Shown here: piece by piece, positions 23,383 through 32,244 of the stretch | Position numbering within the stretch: the stretch's first letter is position 1 | How the letters are laid out: the number at the start of each line of letters is the position of its first letter | DNA from: Actinomycetes bacterium | GTDB taxonomy: Bacteria > Actinomycetota > Actinomycetes > Mycobacteriales > Mycobacteriaceae | Assembly (NCBI GenBank): GCA_023461275.1 | Contig: JAEYMI010000035.1 | Span: 27,930 to 91,929 of the forward strand | Direction of reading: 5' to 3' | Length of the DNA: 64,000 bases | Notes under the pieces: generated by a model | What the model was told of the DNA's origin: nothing | Databases searched by the model: none | What the model saw: only the letters and a program-made list of their open reading frames with translations | Made by a program: the position numbers and the translations under genes

Positions 23383-26300
23383 TCTTCTTCCACCGGCACG
23401 AAGCCGATCTGGATCATCTCCTGAGGACGCGACCGCGAAATGAGCTCACCACGGCCGGGCACCAACTTCTGCAGGCGGCTACGGCCGGTGATGTAGCCCT
23501 CGTCGCGGTCACCACTCATCAGCAGCATGTCCGACGACAGATCCTTCAGGCGCCCGATGAGCGGATCGAACATCGCCCGGCCCATGCCGCCGGATCGTCG
23601 GGTCAGGACGATGTGCATGCCGATATCGCGTGCGTGCGAAGCCAATTCGATGAGCGGCTGGATGGGATTGCCGGCCGAGGTGGCGACCATGTCGTAGTCG
23701 TCGACGATGAGATAGATGTCGGGGCCGCTCCACCAGCTGCGGTCGCGCAACTGGGCGGGCGTCACGTCTTCGGGTGGCAGCCGCGCGGTGAAGAACTGTG
23801 CCAGCTCGATCATCATCGGCACGGCGGTCTGCGCGGAGCTGGCATAACCGGCGAGGTGATCGCCCTCGATGATGCCCAGCATGGTGCGCCGGTAGTCGAC
23901 GAGCACCACCTTGACCTCGTTCGACGTGGTGTGCGAGACGAGTCCGGTGACCATGTTGCGCAGCAGGTTGGTCTTGCCGTGTTCGATGTCGGCGAAGGCC
24001 ATGAAGTGCGGCTGAGCGTTGAAGTCCAAGATCACCGGGGCCAGCTCCTGCTCGCCCACACCGATGGCAACCTGGTTGCGGCGCAATGTGATTCCGGCCT
24101 TCGCCACCAGCTCGTCGACGTCGGTCTGCAGAATCCGGGTGCCGAGCTTGCGTACCCGCATCGCCTCACGCCCGCGATAGGCCGCCGAGAGTTGGTCGGC
24201 CGCATGCGTTCCGCCGGCCGCCAGCGTCTCCACCGAGGCGACCCCGTCGAGTCGCGGCAGACCGACCAGCATGTGCAGTTCCTCGGACGTGACACCACGA
24301 CCGGGCCGGTTCGACGGCACCATCGACGCGACGCGTCGACCCATGTCGGAGTCCATCGGGTCGCCCAGTTTGAGCTCGACGCGACTGCCGATCAGATCCT
24401 TCATGGCCGGGCGCACCTCGGCCCACCGCGACGCCGTGACCACCAGGTGCACGCCGAATGACAGGCCCTGGGAGACGATCGCCGCGATCTGGTCCTCGAG
24501 GAAGTCGAGTTCGCTGCGCAGCACCCCGAGGCCGTCGAGCACCAGGAAGACGTCGCCGTGCCGATCCGAGGCGAACGGGTCACCGCCAGTGAGTGTTCCG
24601 CCGGCGAACCACTCCGCGCGCCGGGCCCGGAAATCGCGCATCGATTCCACACCCAGCTCGGCGAACAGCAGTTCACGGTGCCGCACGATCGCCGCGACCT
24701 CGGCGACGGTCCGTCGGACCGCATCCATATCACCGCGGGAGGCCACCGACCCGACGTGCGGCAGGCCACTGATGCCGGCCAGGCTGCCGCCACCGAAGTC
24801 CAGACAGTAGAACTGGACCTGTTCGGGAGTGTGCGTGGCCGCCGCCGACAAGATGATGGTGCGCAGCGCAGTCGACTTGCCCGACTGTGGGGCGCCGACG
24901 ACCGCGATGTTGCCTGCCGCCCCGGAGACGTCGAGGATGTGCAGGTCACGACGCTGATCGTAGGGTCGGTCGACGACGCCGATCGCGATCTGCAGGTTGC
25001 CCGGGGTGCCGGGCGTCGTCCAGTCCCGACGTCCGATGAGCATGTCGACGGTCGGTGAGGTGTCCAGCGGCGGCAACCAGACCTCGTGCGCGGCCGGACC
25101 GTGGCCGGCCATCCGGGCCACCAGGGTCTCCAGCAGCGTCGGCACCGATCCGCCCGGCTCCGGCACGTCGTCGGCCGGTGCGGGTGGTTCCTCATCCAGC
25201 AGCGCCGCGGCCTGGTCGAGGACCGACACCGAACGTCCACCGACGCCGTCGTCGAGCGGGACCGGAAGCGCGGTGAAGACCTTCATCTGGCCCGTCGGAG
25301 CGTCAACGGTGTCGTCGATGATCGAGTCGTAACCGATCGGCGGATAGTAGGGCCCCGACACGTAGGAGGTGTTGAACCGCAACGGTTCCGCACTGTCGCA
25401 TTTGAGGTAGGCCGAGCCGGGCACGCTGGGCAGGTGATAGGCATCGGGAACGCCGAGGACCGATCGGGATTCGTTGGCCGAGAACGTCTTCAGACCGATG
25501 CGGTAGGAGAGGTGGCTGTCCAGACCACGCAGCTTGCCCTCTTCGAGGCGCTGCGAGGCGAGCAGCAGATGGATGTGCAAGGAACGTCCCAGCCGACCGA
25601 TCGCGACGAACAGTTCCGCGAAATCCGGCTTCTGGGCCAACAATTCGGAGAACTCGTCGACGACGATGAACAGGGCCGGAAGCGGTTCGAGCCGGACTCC
25701 GGATGCCCGGGCTCGCTCGTAGTCGGACACGTTCGCGAAGTTGCCCGCCGACCGCAGCAACTCCTGGCGTCGGGTCATCTCACCCGAGAGCGCGTCCTTC
25801 ATCCGGTCGACCATGGCGAGTTCTTGCTCGAGGTTGGTGATCACCGCCGCCACGTGCGGGGCCGACTCGAGGCCGAGAAATGTTGCGCCACCCTTGAAGT
25901 CGACGAGAATCAGGTTCAGCTCGGCCGGCGAGTGGGTGGCCAGCATGGCCAGCACCAGGGTCCGCAGGAACTCCGACTTACCCGAACCGGTGGCGCCGAT
26001 ACACAGACCGTGCGGGCCCATACCGCCCTGCGCGCTCTCCTTGATGTCCAGTTCCACCGGAGCACCGCTGGGCGTGTAGCCGATCGGCACCCGCAACCGG
26101 TCGCGGCTGGTGCGGCCGCGCCACGCGGTGGCCGGATCGAAGCGGGTCGCGTCGTCGATGTCGAGCAGAGCGGGCAGTCCCGGATCGGCCGAGGTGGCCT
26201 CGGATTCCAGGTTGGCCAGCGCGGCGGCGGTGGCCAACCGGTAGCGGGCCATCCGACGTGCGGTGGCCTCCGCCTCGGCGATGGTCAGCGAGTCCATGTC

Positions 26301-27452
26301 GGCGAATTCCTCGACACCGAAAGCGCTTCGGGCGGCGACCCGACGGTTGCGCACCACCAGTTGCAGCCCGCGACGTGCGGCCAGACCGTCCGGCGGGGCC
26401 GTCAGGTCCAAGACGGTCACGCCTTCCATGCCGGCGTCGTTGATGAGTCGCTCATCGCCGGTGACCAGGCCGTCGTCGATGATGACGACGAGGTGCGCAC
26501 GTCCCGGCGTCGGTGGCGCCGACCGACTGAACCGGCCGCGTTCCAACAGGTCCGCGGCCATCGAGTTCTCGAAGTCCGGCAGGCTCGGATAGATCATCCG
26601 CATCGGTCCGATGCCGTCACGCAGCGTCGGATGTCCCACCTGCGGAAGCCATTTAGCCCAGTCCCAGGCCTCACCGGCCGGGTCGCCGGCAATGATCGCG
26701 ACATGCAGGTGGTCGGGTCCGTGGAAGGCGCACAGTTCCAGCAGCATGGCGCGCACCAGGTCGCGGGTCTCCTGCCGGGCACCTTCGATGTTGACCGCCG
26801 GGAACCCGCGCAGCGAGATCGCGGTGGGCAGCCGATGCACCACCGAATAGGTACGGACGAAACGTCGGAGCGCCACCATCGACACCGGTTCGATGTCCTC
26901 GAGCGGACCGGTTTCCGGTGGCATCAGTCGCGTCGCCAATCGCTGCGATCCAACGCCGACCCGGACATGGACGAAGTCGGCGTCGCCGGGTCGGCGTTCC
27001 CACATCCGTCGGGTACCGATCACGTCGAGCAGCGCCGCCGGTTCGGGATGGCTCCAATTGAGCGATGCGCGTTGGGCATTCACCGTGTCGAGGACCTGCG
27101 AGCGGATCTGCCCCAGATAGCGGAAGTAGTCCTTGCGTTCCTCGTTGAGCTCGGAGGCCTTCTTGCCGCCGCCGCGACCACCGGCGGCGAACATGCCGAA
27201 CATCGACATCAGCATCATCAGCGGGAACATCATGAACAGCGGGTTGGACAAGATCCCCGGCCCGCCCTTGGCGAACATCAGCGCGATCATGCCGACCACC
27301 GCGATGATCATGACCACCGGCAGCAGCTTCATCAGGATGTTGCCGGGCACCACACGAGGGACATCCGGCGGTGGCTGAATGTTCAGCTCACCCCCGGGCG
27401 CGCGCGGCGGACTTATTCGAGCCCGCCGGACAAACCCCTCGGTCGTCGTCAA
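23379..27452 (-). CDS. eccC4: ESX-4 type VII secretion ATPase EccC
   Basis: The motor of the ESX secretion machine, 1357 residues in the fused EccCa-EccCb form. Two N-terminal membrane helices (about 39-61 and 68-90) precede three FtsK/SpoIIIE ATPase domains. Domain 1 has a canonical Walker A GATGSGKS (486-493) and Walker B LFIVVDEF. Domain 2 has GAPQSGKS and VFLVLDGL, lacking the Walker B Glu. Domain 3 has a degenerate ADIEHGKT and YLIVDDYD. The start is a TTG at 27452 preceded by GGGGGAT 6 nt upstream. It is divergent from eccD across 77 bp and coupled to the Rv3446c-like gene, matching the ESX-4 order around Rv3447c. Confidence 0.96.
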   Translation of the reverse strand: MTTTEGFVRRARISPPRAPGGELNIQPPPDVPRVVPGNILMKLLPVVMIIAVVGMIALMFAKGGPGILSNPLFMMFPLMMLMSMFGMFAAGGRGGGKKASELNEERKDYFRYLGQIRSQVLDTVNAQRASLNWSHPEPAALLDVIGTRRMWERRPGDADFVHVRVGVGSQRLATRLMPPETGPLEDIEPVSMVALRRFVRTYSVVHRLPTAISLRGFPAVNIEGARQETRDLVRAMLLELCAFHGPDHLHVAIIAGDPAGEAWDWAKWLPQVGHPTLRDGIGPMRMIYPSLPDFENSMAADLLERGRFSRSAPPTPGRAHLVVIIDDGLVTGDERLINDAGMEGVTVLDLTAPPDGLAARRGLQLVVRNRRVAARSAFGVEEFADMDSLTIAEAEATARRMARYRLATAAALANLESEATSADPGLPALLDIDDATRFDPATAWRGRTSRDRLRVPIGYTPSGAPVELDIKESAQGGMGPHGLCIGATGSGKSEFLRTLVLAMLATHSPAELNLILVDFKGGATFLGLESAPHVAAVITNLEQELAMVDRMKDALSGEMTRRQELLRSAGNFANVSDYERARASGVRLEPLPALFIVVDEFSELLAQKPDFAELFVAIGRLGRSLHIHLLLASQRLEEGKLRGLDSHLSYRIGLKTFSANESRSVLGVPDAYHLPSVPGSAYLKCDSAEPLRFNTSYVSGPYYPPIGYDSIIDDTVDAPTGQMKVFTALPVPLDDGVGGRSVSVLDQAAALLDEEPPAPADDVPEPGGSVPTLLETLVARMAGHGPAAHEVWLPPLDTSPTVDMLIGRRDWTTPGTPGNLQIAIGVVDRPYDQRRDLHILDVSGAAGNIAVVGAPQSGKSTALRTIILSAAATHTPEQVQFYCLDFGGGSLAGISGLPHVGSVASRGDMDAVRRTVAEVAAIVRHRELLFAELGVESMRDFRARRAEWFAGGTLTGGDPFASDRHGDVFLVLDGLGVLRSELDFLEDQIAAIVSQGLSFGVHLVVTASRWAEVRPAMKDLIGSRVELKLGDPMDSDMGRRVASMVPSNRPGRGVTSEELHMLVGLPRLDGVASVETLAAGGTHAADQLSAAYRGREAMRVRKLGTRILQTDVDELVAKAGITLRRNQVAIGVGEQELAPVILDFNAQPHFMAFADIEHGKTNLLRNMVTGLVSHTTSNEVKVVLVDYRRTMLGIIEGDHLAGYASSAQTAVPMMIELAQFFTARLPPEDVTPAQLRDRSWWSGPDIYLIVDDYDMVATSAGNPIQPLIELASHARDIGMHIVLTRRSGGMGRAMFDPLIGRLKDLSSDMLLMSGDRDEGYITGRSRLQKLVPGRGELISRSRPQEMIQIGFVPVEEE

Positions 27453-27529
27453 CTGTGATCCCCCGGATAGTGGTAAGCAACGCGGTTCGCTATCTTAACC
27501 ACCAGTATCACTGAGGGGGAGGCCCGGAG

Positions 27530-29080
27530 ATGTCCACTGTGGACGCGCTGTCGACGACCGCTCAGAACGGGCTCGGCCGTTCCGGCGACAATTCCGGCGC
27601 AACCGCCCGCCGCCGGCCCTCGATCGAACCCGAACTGGTCCGTGTCTCGGTACTGGGCGGCAACACCCAGCTCGACGTCGGACTACCGGCCGGAGTGCCG
27701 GTCGCCGCGCTGATCCCGGACCTGGTGGCACAGATCGAGTCACGCTCGCCGAGCCCGCGCGATCCCGACGACCCCGACGGCGACAACGATCGCCCGGCCG
27801 ACCGCGCCCGACGCTGGACGCTCGCGTTGGTCGGTCAGGAACCGGTCGCGCTGCATCGATCGCTGTCGGAGGCGGGCATCCGCGACGGAGACCTGCTGGT
27901 CTTGCGGTCGGTCCGCACGGGCGAGGCGCCGGTCCTGTTCGACGACGTCGTCGACGCCGTCGCCCGGCTCAACGAATCCCACTTCGCCAACTGGTCGGCC
28001 ACCGCGGCCCGATACGCCGGATACGCCGTCGCACTCGTGGCGGCCGTCGCCGCCGCTGCCGCCCTCGCGGCCATCCGCGGCAACTCGGCAGGCCTGTGGC
28101 CGGCCGGGATCAGCGCGCTGACCGCCGTCGGATTCCTCGTCGCGGCCACCACGGTGTCGCGGCACTACCACGACGCCGCGACGTCGACCGTGCTCGCGGC
28201 GGCGGCGATGCCACTGTTCTTCGTCACCGGAATGCTGGCCACACCGGGCAGCTACGGTTCGGCGCATCTGGCGTTGGGCTGCGCGGTCACGCTGGTGGCC
28301 GTCATCGTCTCCTACCGGGTGACCACCGTCGGGCCGATCACCCACAGCGCGATCACCACCGCCACCGTCCTCGCCGGCATCGCGTGCACCGTCCAGATGC
28401 TGTTCTCCCCCGGCGTCACCGATGTGGCGGCCGTACTAGCGGCGGTGGGCGTGTTGGTCATCGGCCTCGCGCCAAGAGCCACCATCATGCTGGCCAAGTT
28501 GCCGCTACCGCCGGTCCCCACCGCGGGCGCACCCGTCGACACCGGCGACATGGAACCCAAACCCGCCATCGAGGGCATCGGCGCGATCGGCGCGATGGCA
28601 CTACCCAAGGCCGACGCGCTCGAGCGTCGCTCCTACATCGCCAACGCGTACCTGAGCGGCATCGTCGGGGGCACCGTCGCGGTCACCGCGGTCGCGGCCG
28701 TGCTCACCGCGGCACCGCTGTCCGGGTTCTCGCCACGGGCGGCGGTCTATGCGGCCATCATCGGTGCGGTGCTGTGCCTGCGCGGCCGCTCCCACAGCGA
28801 CCTGCGGCAGGCGGCGTTGCTGATCGCCGGCGGCGCCGCGACGCTCATCGCCCTGGCGACCGGCTTGGCCTACGGTGCCGACAACTGGCCCGTCATCGGA
28901 TTCGGCGTCGCCGTCCTGATCGTGATCGGCGCCCTATTGTTCGGCGTCGTCGCACCCCATCAGGAGTTCTCGCCGCCGATGCGGCGCGCGGCCGAACTCT
29001 TCGAGTACCTGCTGGTGGCCGTCATCGTGCCGCTGCTGCTGTGGATTCTGAACCTCTACCAGATCATCCGTGAGATCTGA
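27530..29080 (+). CDS. eccD4: ESX-4 type VII secretion membrane protein EccD
   Basis: Channel component of ESX systems, 516 residues. The N-terminal third (about 35-130) is the ubiquitin-like YukD domain (LVRVSVLGGNTQLDVGLPAGVPVAAL; SLSEAGIRDGDLLVLRS), followed by about 11 membrane helices ending in VAVIVPLLLWILNLYQIIREI. A GAGGGGGAGG ribosome site lies before the ATG. The last 11 nt overlap mycP, whose GTG lies inside the final codons. It is divergent from eccC, as in ESX-4 of mycobacteria (Rv3448). Confidence 0.95.
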   Translation: MSTVDALSTTAQNGLGRSGDNSGATARRRPSIEPELVRVSVLGGNTQLDVGLPAGVPVAALIPDLVAQIESRSPSPRDPDDPDGDNDRPADRARRWTLALVGQEPVALHRSLSEAGIRDGDLLVLRSVRTGEAPVLFDDVVDAVARLNESHFANWSATAARYAGYAVALVAAVAAAAALAAIRGNSAGLWPAGISALTAVGFLVAATTVSRHYHDAATSTVLAAAAMPLFFVTGMLATPGSYGSAHLALGCAVTLVAVIVSYRVTTVGPITHSAITTATVLAGIACTVQMLFSPGVTDVAAVLAAVGVLVIGLAPRATIMLAKLPLPPVPTAGAPVDTGDMEPKPAIEGIGAIGAMALPKADALERRSYIANAYLSGIVGGTVAVTAVAAVLTAAPLSGFSPRAAVYAAIIGAVLCLRGRSHSDLRQAALLIAGGAATLIALATGLAYGADNWPVIGFGVAVLIVIGALLFGVVAPHQEFSPPMRRAAELFEYLLVAVIVPLLLWILNLYQIIREI

Positions 29081-30497
29081 ATCGCGGCTGCGCCGGCTGT
29101 CGACCGCGTTCGCGGCACTGACCGTGACGGTCGTGAGCACCGCGATATCGGCTGCGCCGGCGGCGGCCTTGACCCCACCCACCGTCGACCCGGGTGCACT
29201 GGTGAAATCGGCGCCGGTCGCGCCGCCCGAACCGACCAAGCAGAACTACCTGTGCTCCAAGAGCGTCCGATCCGGCGCCCACGATCTGTCCAAACCCAGT
29301 GCGGCACAGTCGATGATGAATCTGCCGAAGGCGTGGGAGTTTTCCCGGGGTCGCGGCCAGAAGGTCGCCATCATCGACACCGGGGTGACCCCGCATCCAC
29401 GGTTGCGCCGTCTGACCGGTGGTGGTGACTACGTCTCCACCAGCTCCGGCCTCGTCGACTGCGATGCGCACGGCACCCTGGTCGCCGGGATCATCGCAGC
29501 CCAACCGAGTGGCGACGACGCCTTCGCCGGTGTGGCACCCGACGCCTCGCTGATCTCCATCCGGCAGTCCAGCGGCGTTTATGTCGCCGAGGACTCGCGC
29601 CGCAGCCCCGACGGCAAGAACGCTGACGACCCGTCTGTCGGTTCCGGCTACGGCTCGGTCCGCACCCTCGGCAACGCGATCGTGCGGGCCGTCGACCTCG
29701 GTGCCACCGTCATCAACATCTCCGAGGTCGCCTGCACCCCGGCGACCGACGGACTCAACGACCGGTCGCTGGGCGCCGCGGTGAAGTACGCCTACGACCG
29801 CAACGTGGTCGTGGTCGTCGCCGCGGGCAACATCGCCAGCAATTCCGCCTGCAAGGATCAGAATCCGTCGCCCGGCGGAGCCGACCTCACCGGGTGGGGA
29901 TCGGTCCAGACCATCGCCAGCCCCGCCTGGTACTCGCCGTATGTGCTGACCGTCGGTGCCGTCGACGCGACGTCCGGGCAGCCGGCACCGTTCAGCCTGC
30001 ACGGACCGTGGCTGGGGGTGGCGGCGCCGGGTACCGACATCGTCAGCCTCGACAACAGCCGTGGATCGTCGGGTCTGGTCGACGCGCTGGCCGCCGACAA
30101 GGGCGGAACCCAGCCGATCCTGGGCACGAGTTTCGCCACCCCGTACGTCGCAGGCACCGCGGCGCTGGTCCGTGCGCGCTTCCCCGATCTCCGTGCCGGC
30201 GAGGTGATCGAACGCATCACCCGCACCGCACATGCCCCGGGCACGGGCCACGACGACCAGATCGGGTACGGCGTCGTCGACCCGGTGGCAGCGCTGACCG
30301 CCGAACTCTCCGACGACAAGACCGGGCCGCCGGCGTCGAAGGCGATCGCCGCCCCGGCACCCGAGCCGCCCGTTGATCACACCGCGCGCAACGTCGCGCT
30401 CGTCGGCGGCGGTGTCTGTCTGGCGGTCATCGCCGCGGTCCTCGCGTTGGCGTTGCCGCATCGTCGGGTCAAGCGACTCGACCCCGACGAGTTCTGA
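29070..30497 (+). CDS. mycP4: ESX-4 mycosin, membrane-anchored subtilisin-like protease
   Basis: A mycosin (S8A protease) of 475 residues, exported and anchored outside the membrane, needed for ESX complex stability in other systems. It has a signal peptide (TAFAALTVTVVSTAISAAPAAA), catalytic Asp103 (IIDTGV), His134 (CDAHGTLVAG) and Ser354 (LGTSFATPYVAG), oxyanion Asn254 (VVAAGN), and a C-terminal membrane helix (VALVGGGVCLAVIAAVLALAL) with a short basic tail. The GTG at 29070 overlaps eccD. In M. tuberculosis eccB4 comes next; here ispH follows instead. Confidence 0.95.
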   Translation: MRSESRLRRLSTAFAALTVTVVSTAISAAPAAALTPPTVDPGALVKSAPVAPPEPTKQNYLCSKSVRSGAHDLSKPSAAQSMMNLPKAWEFSRGRGQKVAIIDTGVTPHPRLRRLTGGGDYVSTSSGLVDCDAHGTLVAGIIAAQPSGDDAFAGVAPDASLISIRQSSGVYVAEDSRRSPDGKNADDPSVGSGYGSVRTLGNAIVRAVDLGATVINISEVACTPATDGLNDRSLGAAVKYAYDRNVVVVVAAGNIASNSACKDQNPSPGGADLTGWGSVQTIASPAWYSPYVLTVGAVDATSGQPAPFSLHGPWLGVAAPGTDIVSLDNSRGSSGLVDALAADKGGTQPILGTSFATPYVAGTAALVRARFPDLRAGEVIERITRTAHAPGTGHDDQIGYGVVDPVAALTAELSDDKTGPPASKAIAAPAPEPPVDHTARNVALVGGGVCLAVIAAVLALALPHRRVKRLDPDEF

Positions 30498-30535
30498 AGC
30501 CAGGAAGCACATTTACCCCAGCGACCACGTAGGTG

Positions 30536-30566
30536 GGGGCTATTTGGCGGTCGGGGCTATTTGGCG
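30536..30566. repeat. 17-bp tandem repeat at the ispH 3' end
   Basis: GGGGCTATTTGGCG occurs at 30536-30549 and again at 30553-30566, 17 bp apart. The second copy contains the end and TAG stop of ispH, the first lies just beyond it. It looks like a small duplication in the spacer between the convergent mycP and ispH genes. Some pairing between CCCCA (30517-30521) and TGGGG (30534-30538) is possible, but no convincing terminator is seen. Confidence 0.6.
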
Positions 30567-31510
30567 ACGCGTGCGGGGCGCAGTTCCCGCGGCAAGGCGA
30601 ACGTCAGGGTCTCCTGCGCCGTGGTCACCGTCTCGACGGTGTCGTAGCCACGTTCGGCCAAAAAGTCGACCACACCGCGAACCAGGACCTCGGGCACCGA
30701 CGCACCAGAGGTGATGCCGACGGTGGAGACACCCTCGAGCCATGCCTCGTCGATGTCACGGGCGTAATCGACCAGATACGACGCAGCGGCGCCGTTCTGC
30801 AGCGCGACCTCCACCAGCCGCACCGAGTTCGACGAATTCTGCGAGCCGACGACGATCACCAGATCGCAGCTCGGCGCCATCGCCTTCACCGCGACCTGCC
30901 GGTTCTGGGTGGCGTAGCAGATGTCGTCGCTGGGCGGATCGGCGAGCAGCGGGAAACGCTCACGCAGCCGACGAACCGTTTCCATCGTCTCGTCCACCGA
31001 CAGCGTGGTCTGCGACAGCCAGATCACCTTGGACTCGTCCCGCACGGTCACCTTGTCGACGCTGTCCGGGCCGTCGACGAGCTGGATGTGCTCGGGTGCC
31101 TCCCCGGCGGTGCCCTCGACCTCCTCGTGGCCCTCGTGGCCGATGAGCAGGATGTCGTAGTCGTCGCGTGCGAACCGCTTGGCCTCCTGATGCACCTTGG
31201 TGACCAGCGGGCAGGTCGCGTCGATCGTCATGAGGTTGCGGGCGGCGGCGGTGCGGTGCACCTCGGGCGACACACCGTGCGCGGAGAACACCACGATCGC
31301 ACCCTCGGGAACCTCGTCGGTCTCGCCGACGAAAATCGCCCCGCGATCCGACAGCGTCTCCACGACGTGGCGGTTGTGCACGATCTCCTTGCGCACGTAG
31401 ACCGGTGCGCCGTGCTTGTCCAGGGCCTTCTCCACCGTCTCCACGGCGCGGTCGACGCCGGCGCAGTAGCCGCGCGGCTCGGCAAGCAGAACACGCTTGG
31501 ATTCAGTCAT
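30557..31510 (-). CDS. ispH: 4-hydroxy-3-methylbut-2-enyl diphosphate reductase
   Basis: IspH (LytB) catalyses the last step of the MEP isoprenoid pathway, giving IPP and DMAPP, using a [4Fe-4S] cluster. The three cluster Cys lie in PRGYCAGVDRA (Cys16), IDATCPLVTKVH and DDICYATQNRQ; VVFSAHGVSPEVH and SQNSSNSVRL are also conserved. Length 317 residues is normal. It is divergent from the Rv1109c-like gene across 53 bp, the order seen at Rv1110/Rv1109c in M. tuberculosis. Confidence 0.98.
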   Translation of the reverse strand: MTESKRVLLAEPRGYCAGVDRAVETVEKALDKHGAPVYVRKEIVHNRHVVETLSDRGAIFVGETDEVPEGAIVVFSAHGVSPEVHRTAAARNLMTIDATCPLVTKVHQEAKRFARDDYDILLIGHEGHEEVEGTAGEAPEHIQLVDGPDSVDKVTVRDESKVIWLSQTTLSVDETMETVRRLRERFPLLADPPSDDICYATQNRQVAVKAMAPSCDLVIVVGSQNSSNSVRLVEVALQNGAAASYLVDYARDIDEAWLEGVSTVGITSGASVPEVLVRGVVDFLAERGYDTVETVTTAQETLTFALPRELRPARVAK

Positions 31511-31563
31511 GACGCCAAGGGTACGGACTTGGAGGTCGCCACGACGAATGGCAGAGTGATGTC

Positions 31564-32244
31564 ATGGTTCGCGCACCGTATCCGGCCCGTATCGTCGCAG
31601 GTCTGCTCGTCACCGCCCTCGAGGAGACCCGGAAACTGCCCACGCTGGTGGTCACGCTGCCGATGACGGCGATCAGCGAAACGCTGCAAGCCGGCATGCG
31701 GATGCAGCAGAACATCGCCGAACTCGCCATCAAGGGCGACGCCCTGTTCGAGACCCTCTTCGAGAAGCCCTCCGATCAGCCGGAGTGGGCGGTGTTCGAC
31801 GAGGACGAGATACCCGGCCCCGACGACGAACCGGCCCAGCTCAGCGTCGTCACCGACCGCGGCCCGGAATCAGAGGTCGCAGAAGAGGCCGCCGACGACG
31901 AGTCCGACGACGACTCGGGGTCACCTGCAGAAGCCGACGAGTCCGATGACACGGCACCGATCGCGGGCGCCGGACGCTTCGCGCTCTACAGTTCGGCCCC
32001 GGCGACCGCCACCGTGACCGAGACCGCCCCGTCGGTCACCACGACCGACTCCGACGACGGTGACCTGCCGGACGCCGTCGTCGAGCTCGACTATGACGCA
32101 CTGACGCTGGCGCAGCTGCGGGCCAAGATCCGTACCCTCGGCCTGACCGACCTCGAAGACCTCGCGGCCTACGAGCGGTCCCACCGCGGGCGCGCGCCGT
32201 TCATCACCATGCTCGACAATCGGATCAGCGCCAAGACGAAGTGA
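31564..32244 (+). CDS. Lipid-droplet-associated-type protein (Rv1109c-like)
   Basis: 226 residues. An amphipathic, partly hydrophobic N-terminus (ARIVAGLLVTALEETRKLPTLVVTLPMTAI) could bind a membrane or lipid surface. A long acidic, disordered middle (about 75-150) follows, and a compact C-terminal SAP/Rho_N-like segment (LTLAQLRAKIRTLGLTDLEDLAAYERSHRGRAPFITML). The position between ispH and xseA equals Rv1109c, whose family has been labelled lipid-droplet-associated in actinobacteria. xseA overlaps its stop by 4 nt (GTGA). Function here is inferred only. Confidence 0.75.
   Translation: MVRAPYPARIVAGLLVTALEETRKLPTLVVTLPMTAISETLQAGMRMQQNIAELAIKGDALFETLFEKPSDQPEWAVFDEDEIPGPDDEPAQLSVVTDRGPESEVAEEAADDESDDDSGSPAEADESDDTAPIAGAGRFALYSSAPATATVTETAPSVTTTDSDDGDLPDAVVELDYDALTLAQLRAKIRTLGLTDLEDLAAYERSHRGRAPFITMLDNRISAKTK

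Noticed and set aside
25086..27458. A 790-codon open frame antisense to eccC
   Set aside because: It mirrors the eccC coding sequence on the other strand; its composition is Arg/Gly/His-rich without any domain, as expected for a GC-rich shadow.
27453..29080. EsxT/EsxU-like small genes hidden in the ESX-4 region
   Set aside because: The spacers (161 bp near rplM, 77 bp between eccC and eccD) are too short for WXG100 genes of about 100 codons.
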